Origin: Inia geoffrensis
Taxonomy: Eukaryota > Chordata > Mammalia > Artiodactyla > Iniidae
Reading direction: 5' to 3'
Length of the DNA stretch: 64,000 nt
Assembly (NCBI GenBank): GCA_036417435.1
Contig: CM070899.1
Location: 152,534,237 to 152,598,236 of the forward strand
The notes under the pieces were generated by a model, which worked only from the letters and a program-made list of their open reading frames with translations, was not told the DNA's origin and ran no database searches. Every line of letters starts with the position of its first letter. The stretch's first letter is position 1. Positions 60,037-64,000 of this stretch are shown here, one piece after another. The position numbers and the translations under genes are program-made.

Positions 60037-60393
60037 GGGACTTCCCTGGTGGCGCAGTGGATTAGAATCCGCCTGCCGATGCAGGGGACACGGGATAGAT
60101 CCCTGGTCCGGGAAGATCCCACATGCTGCGGAGCAACTAAGCCCGTGCACCACAACTACTAAGCCTGTGCCCTAGAGCCCGTGAGCTGCAACTACTGAGC
60201 CCGCAAGCCGCAAATACTGAGCCCACGTGCCACAATTACTGAAGCTCACGCACCTAGAGCCCATGCTCCACAACAAGAGAAGCCACCGTAATGAGAAGGC
60301 GGTGCACCGCAACAAAGAGTAGCCCCCTCTCGCCGCAACTAGAGAAAGCCCGCAGGAAGCAAGGAAGACCCAAGGCAGCCAAAGGAGAAAAAG
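60037..60393 (+). mobile_element. CHR-type SINE, sense
   Basis: 'gacttccctggtggcgcagt' to 'aaggcagccaaaggagaaaa'. The flanks AAAAAAGTTGTTGCT (60022-60036) and AAAAGCTGTTGCT (60394-60406) are the duplicated target. Confidence 0.92.
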
Positions 60394-60579
60394 AAAAGCT
60401 GTTGCTAATTGTGTGGAGCCCAGACCCAAAGAGGTGCTAATTCATTCATGGGCTGCTCTGGTTTGACCTCTGTGGGGGTATGTGTGTAACATTTTCAAAA
60501 GGAAATTGATAAATTGGAGAGTCACTGGCGTAACTAGCAGCACCATATCCACTGTCATGAGAAATGGCCTGAAAGGGAA

Positions 60580-61075
60580 TTCTAGGTTCTTCATTGTACT
60601 AGGCAAGGCCTTCAGGATCTGGCCTCTGCCTAATTCACTTCTCTCTCTGTTTGCTCAAATCCTTTACACTTGAGTGACATGAATGCCAAGCTGCTTCACA
60701 CCTCCATATCTTTGTGCATACTATTCCCTCATCTGGAATATTCTGTCCACATGCCCCCACCTACAAGAGTCTATTTGTGAGTCTATTTGTGATAATTGCC
60801 TACACAATTATCAAAACCCTTCTTCAGCTTTAGTTTCTTCCTTGTAAACTGTCCTAACCAAATCCCCAGACAGAACTAACCACTCTTTCTTCTATACTTT
60901 ATGTTCCCCTATGCATGGCTTTATAATTGTACATTTTACCTTGCATTGTATTTTGCTTATATTCCTGTCTCCCCTATGAGACCATAAGATTCTTGAAGGC
61001 ACAGATCCTGTGACCCTTGCCTCTAGCACATGTGCTCTAGCCTGATACATGGGTAATCACTTAAACAAATGAACC
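60580..61075 (+). repeat. L2 LINE 3' fragment, sense
   Basis: 'caaggccttcaggatctggc', 'gctgcttcacacctccatat', 'actattccctcatctggaat' and 'tatgagaccataagattctt' follow the L2 3' order. Contains a 12-base tandem duplicate near 60770. Confidence 0.65.
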
Positions 61076-61835
61076 AAAACTCCAAGCAGGGTTTCAGATA
61101 TGTGCAGGACTGTCCTGTAGACAACTGAAGAGACTTTAATATGCCCACCTCCAGAGAGCCAAGAACAAGGATGAATGGGGGCATGTGGTCAAATTTGACA
61201 AATTCGGGCTCATTAGAAGATGAGGTTTTAGTATTGGTTAGGACTCTTAGATTCCACTAACAGAAGCCTAACTTGAATCAGCTTGAGCAAAGGGAGAACT
61301 TCTTGGGTATGGATTCCAGGAAATGGTTGAACTGCCAAACTGCAGGAAGGCCATGGACAAAGGTGGATCACAGGAACACTTGAAACAAGGCACCTGAAAG
61401 CCATCAGGACGCTGTACCCCTTGCCTTTGCTTCTCTCTGTGTCAGCTTCCTTCTTCCTCATTGCAGACTGGCCTCCTCCACACAGCAAGAAACATGGCTG
61501 CTAAAAGCTGGGACCTTGCAGCTCACAGCTTTCTACCACAGAGGGACAGGTTTTCTTTCCCAATTCCAGGTGAAAACATTTTGGTGAAGAACCTTGATTG
61601 ACACAGCTTTGGGTCTGATTCTTGCTTCTGTACTCACGGAGAGGGGTACCATGAATAGATTGGCTTGAGTCAGAAGGGAGGGTGTGGGGTGTGGGGGGAA
61701 GGGAACATGTAGGATCAAGGCAGCTGCCGTTGGAACCACACAATGAAAGTGAAGGAAGAGCCATTTCCAAAAGGAGTGGGGATGTGAGTGTAGCTTCTAG
61801 AACAGAGGGGTTGTACTCCTTTGCTCCAACTTTCT

Positions 61836-62160
61836 TTCTTTCTGGCTGCGTTGGGTCTTTGTTGCTGCGCGCGGGCTTTCTCTAGCTGCGGCGAGCAGGG
61901 GCTACTCTTTGTTGTAGTACACAGGCTTCTCATTGCAGTGGCTTCTCTTGTGGAGCACGGGCTCTAGGTGCGTGGGCTTCAGTAGTTGTGGCACTCAGGA
62001 TCAGTATTTGTGGCTCATAGGCTCTAGGGCACAGGCTCAGTAGTTGTGGTGCACGGGCTTAGTTGCTCTGCGGCATGTGGGATCTTCCCGGACCAGGGCT
62101 CGAACTCATGTCCCCTGCATTGGCAGTCAGATTCTTAACCACTGCGCCACCAGGGAAGCC
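61836..62160 (-). mobile_element. CHR-type SINE, antisense
   Basis: 'ctggctgcgttgggtctttg' to 'ccaccagggaagcc'. Duplications CTCCAACTTTCT (61824-61835) and CTCCAATTTTCT (62161-62172) differ by one base. Confidence 0.93.
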
Positions 62161-63112
62161 CTCCAATTTTCTAATAATTATAACCATCCAACTCCAGGTA
62201 CTTTCTGTATGCTCTCAAGGATGTAGGAGACGAAAGAATGGGTAAACAGACTGTAGTCATTCCCAATATTTACAAACAGGTTTACACAGTGCTTAGAATT
62301 TTGCTCTCAGACATTGCTGAATGATTGTTTTTCTGGGCATTAGGACTCAGCCCATTTCCCCCTCGGGTGCTGGGAAATCAAGACTGAACAGGGTGGAGAA
62401 GGAGGTTCAATTATTCTAGAGGTGTTTACTGAACCCCTAATCTACTAGATAATGGAGAGGAACATTCTGAGAAGTACTGGCCTCCTCCGGAACTGAGGTC
62501 ACTTATGCAGGTATGTGGGTTTGGGTTTGTCTAAGTGCTGGATCAACAGCCACTGGCAAGGCCAGGGTCAGTCAGGGCTGCTGTCAGCAAGAGGGGCGGG
62601 TCCCTGGCTCCCTGGTCTCCCACTGGATCCAGCCCCCCAGGTTCCGAGCAGCCTTTTCGCCCCCTCGCGCTCCCTGCCCCCCGCTTCTTTGGCCTTCCAG
62701 GGCTTTGGGTCGCACACCCCACGCAGCTCCTTGGGGACTTCTGCACCTTCCCCTTGGCAAAGGCCGAAGAGCCCGAGCTTCCACACCTGCGAAACGGGGG
62801 CGCGAGCAGGAAAGGAAGGTTGGCGGGAAGCCTGGGTCCTAGGGACCTGGTGAAGGGTATATGCTTGGTCTCCTTTCAAGAACCGCACCCCCCTTTCCCC
62901 TCTAGCTCCGGGAGGCCTCCCCGGGCGGCTGGCCCCGACGCCAGGGCGGCTGCGGGCGCGGAGGGGGCGCTCCACACACGTCGGGCGGTGGGCTGAGGGA
63001 AGGAATCGACAGATCCTCGGGCACGGCCTGGCGGGGCTGGCTAGGCCCCCGCGGCCCGGCGCCCCCCGGCGCCTCGGAGGCCGCGCTGGCCGGGCCGTGG
63101 GAGGGACAGCAG

Positions 63113-63118
63113 CAGGTG
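63113..63118 (+). promoter_or_regulatory. ALPK3: E-box CAGGTG near the ALPK3 TATA/MEF2 site
   Basis: CAGGTG lies 20 bases before the MEF2-type site. E-boxes next to MEF2 sites are common in muscle promoters, but a single 6-base match is weak evidence. Confidence 0.35.
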
Positions 63119-63137
63119 ACGACGGCCTGGCCCGCGG

Positions 63138-63147
63138 CTATAAATAG
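63138..63147 (+). promoter_or_regulatory. ALPK3: TATA box that is also a perfect MEF2 site
   Basis: CTATAAATAG fits the MEF2 consensus CTA(A/T)4TAG at every position and contains TATAAATA. It is an AT-only island in very GC-rich DNA, 108-117 bases before the ALPK3 ATG, implying transcription starts near 63165-63175. ALPK3 is expressed in heart and skeletal muscle, where MEF2 factors act, so a dual TATA/MEF2 role is plausible but inferred. Confidence 0.7.
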
Positions 63148-63254
63148 GGGCGCGCGTCTGCCGCGGGCGGGAGCGGCGGCCGGCGGCGCGGTCCTGGCGG
63201 GCGGGGGCCTGGAGAAAGGGCAGGGGCCGGCGGCGGGCGCGGGCCGGCAGCAGC

Positions 63255-63397
63255 ATGGGGTCGCGGAGGGCTCCCGGCCGCGGCTGGGGCTCGGGCGGAC
63301 GGTCCGGGACGGGGGGCGACGGCGAGGATGACGGACCCATGTGGATCCCCAGCCCCGCCAGCCGCAGCTACCTGCTCAGCGTGCGGCCCGAGACGAG
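63255..63397 (+). CDS. ALPK3: ALPK3 first coding exon (residues 1-47 and part of 48)
   Basis: Alpha-protein kinase 3 is a muscle protein of the atypical alpha-kinase family; loss-of-function variants cause cardiomyopathy in humans. The ATG at 63255 has A at -3 and G at +4. The peptide starts MGSRRAPGRGWG, is Gly/Arg-rich, and ends with WIPSPASRSYLLSVRPET, which I recognise as the ALPK3 N-terminus. The exon ends at ACGAG|GTGAGT in phase 2. No immunoglobulin or kinase domain is within the window; the gene continues to the right. Four in-frame stops (62994, 63042, 63117, 63141) precede this ATG, so it is the first possible start in this frame. Confidence 0.93.
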
Positions 63398-64000
63398 GTG
63401 AGTCGCGCCCTGGGGGCCTGGCCGGGCCGGGGCGGCGCGGCGCGTGTGGAGGGCGGAGGCCTTCGGATGGGCCCCTGCAGCGCAGGCCCGAGGCCTCGGG
63501 ACACGGTCAGGCCGGACCGGCCCTCAAGGCCCCTCACGGCTCCCCTGACCTCTCATGGCCCGTGGGCCTCTAGTTTCCGGCAATGTGAGGCTCTGGGGAT
63601 GAGGAAGGCCCTGCTTTGGGGTGATTTCACAGGGGCCTGAAGGCTCTCCTTATCTCCGCTACCTCACTCTCGCCCCTCGCTCAGCTACTCTGGGGCCTCG
63701 GATTCCACAGCTTACGATAAGGAAAGCCAGAGAGGCTGACATTCCTGCCGGCTGGAAGGGAGGGGGAGAACATTCTCGGGGGTGGGCAGGGGAGAGGGGG
63801 AGGTGGGGGGCGCTAGGGGCACTGCCCTGAAGCGGGCTGCTTCGCTCCGGATTCAGCGGAAAAAATAAACTCTTTAGAGAAGGGTCTTCCTCTGGGCCCA
63901 GGACTTTGGTCTTCCCCAGGATCTCGGTGGGGGCTGGTGAGGTGAAGGGGTTGCTCGAGGTGCTGGTCGGCCCGGCCTGAGGATTCAGAGCTTGTGGCTC
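63398..64000 (+). other. ALPK3: ALPK3 intron 1, left part
   Basis: Begins at the GTGAGT donor. GC-rich at first with no further coding exon recognised; the ORFs at 63328-63640 are frame shadows in CpG-rich DNA. Confidence 0.8.

Larger units (their letters stand above)
50861..62600. other. ZNF592-ALPK3 intergenic region
   Basis: No coding sequence is recognised. It holds two SINEs in sense, one antisense, MIR and L2 fragments, a perfect hairpin at 55196-55229, a 22-base direct repeat at 52189-52243 and an old L1-like stretch at 53290-53640. Long repeat-poor parts (50.9-52.2, 55.4-59.3, 61.1-61.8 kb) might contain muscle enhancers for ALPK3, but I can point to no specific element there. Confidence 0.75.
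62600..63600. promoter_or_regulatory. ALPK3: CpG island at the ALPK3 promoter
   Basis: From about 62.6 kb, and most strongly 62.9-63.5 kb, G+C rises well above its surroundings and CpG dinucleotides are dense, unlike the rest of the window. It covers the putative TATA/MEF2 element, the 5'-UTR and the first coding exon of ALPK3. Limits are judged by eye. Confidence 0.85.

Noticed and set aside
62535..62996. 153-codon ORF upstream of ALPK3 as a longer N-terminus
   Set aside because: It is in the same frame as ALPK3 but closed by a stop at 62994-62996 and three further in-frame stops before the ATG at 63255.
1..64000. CRISPR arrays, operons, phage or bacterial features
   Set aside because: No regularly spaced repeats with unique spacers; introns, SINEs, L1s and a CpG island show this is mammalian nuclear DNA.

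Overview
The window is nuclear DNA from a mammal, most likely a cetacean. About two dozen tRNA-derived CHR-type SINEs are present, with the characteristic head 'cttccctggtggcgcagtgg', several in the CHR-2 form whose complement starts 'gcggtacgcgggcctctcac'. This SINE family belongs to whales, hippos and other Cetartiodactyla, and the number of little-decayed copies with readable target-site duplications (TSDs) points to whales or dolphins. The exact species cannot be read from this window.

Two genes are recognisable, both on the + strand, in the order known from human chromosome 15q25: ZNF592 then ALPK3. ZNF592 has its whole coding sequence here: eight coding exons from 22117 to 49959, all with GT-AG junctions that keep the frame, giving 1265 residues (about the same as the human protein). 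The first coding exon holds 59% of the protein (disordered, Ser/Pro/Lys-rich, plus the first zinc fingers). A 15.6 kb intron follows, then seven short exons carrying the remaining C2H2 fingers and an acidic tail. A canonical AATAAA lies about 880 bases after the stop. ALPK3 is present only as its promoter and first coding exon (63255-63397), inside a CpG island at the right edge.

Bases 1-22097 carry no protein-coding sequence that I can support. By comparison with the human locus this is probably 5' intron of ZNF592; it holds old L1, L2, MIR and MER5-like repeats, SINEs, simple repeats and one plausible but unproven 42-base non-coding exon. The large intron 24361-39920 is dominated by a nested set of repeats: an old antisense L1 (about 28.39-36.42 kb) split by a younger 3.3 kb L1 and by five SINEs, followed by a SINE split by an unidentified processed retrocopy and by a SINE with an unusual foreign tail. 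Bases 50.86-62.5 kb are intergenic, with SINE, MIR and L2 pieces and a perfect 13-bp hairpin.

I see no new multi-gene system. The most interesting observations are: a perfect MEF2 consensus that is also the TATA box of ALPK3 (a heart and muscle gene), with four in-frame stops upstream that exclude a longer ALPK3 N-terminus from this exon; two independent L1-machinery insertions at the same base of two different SINE copies; a SINE whose 3' end was replaced by 35-36 bases found 1.17 kb away; and the fully readable L1-in-L1 nesting.
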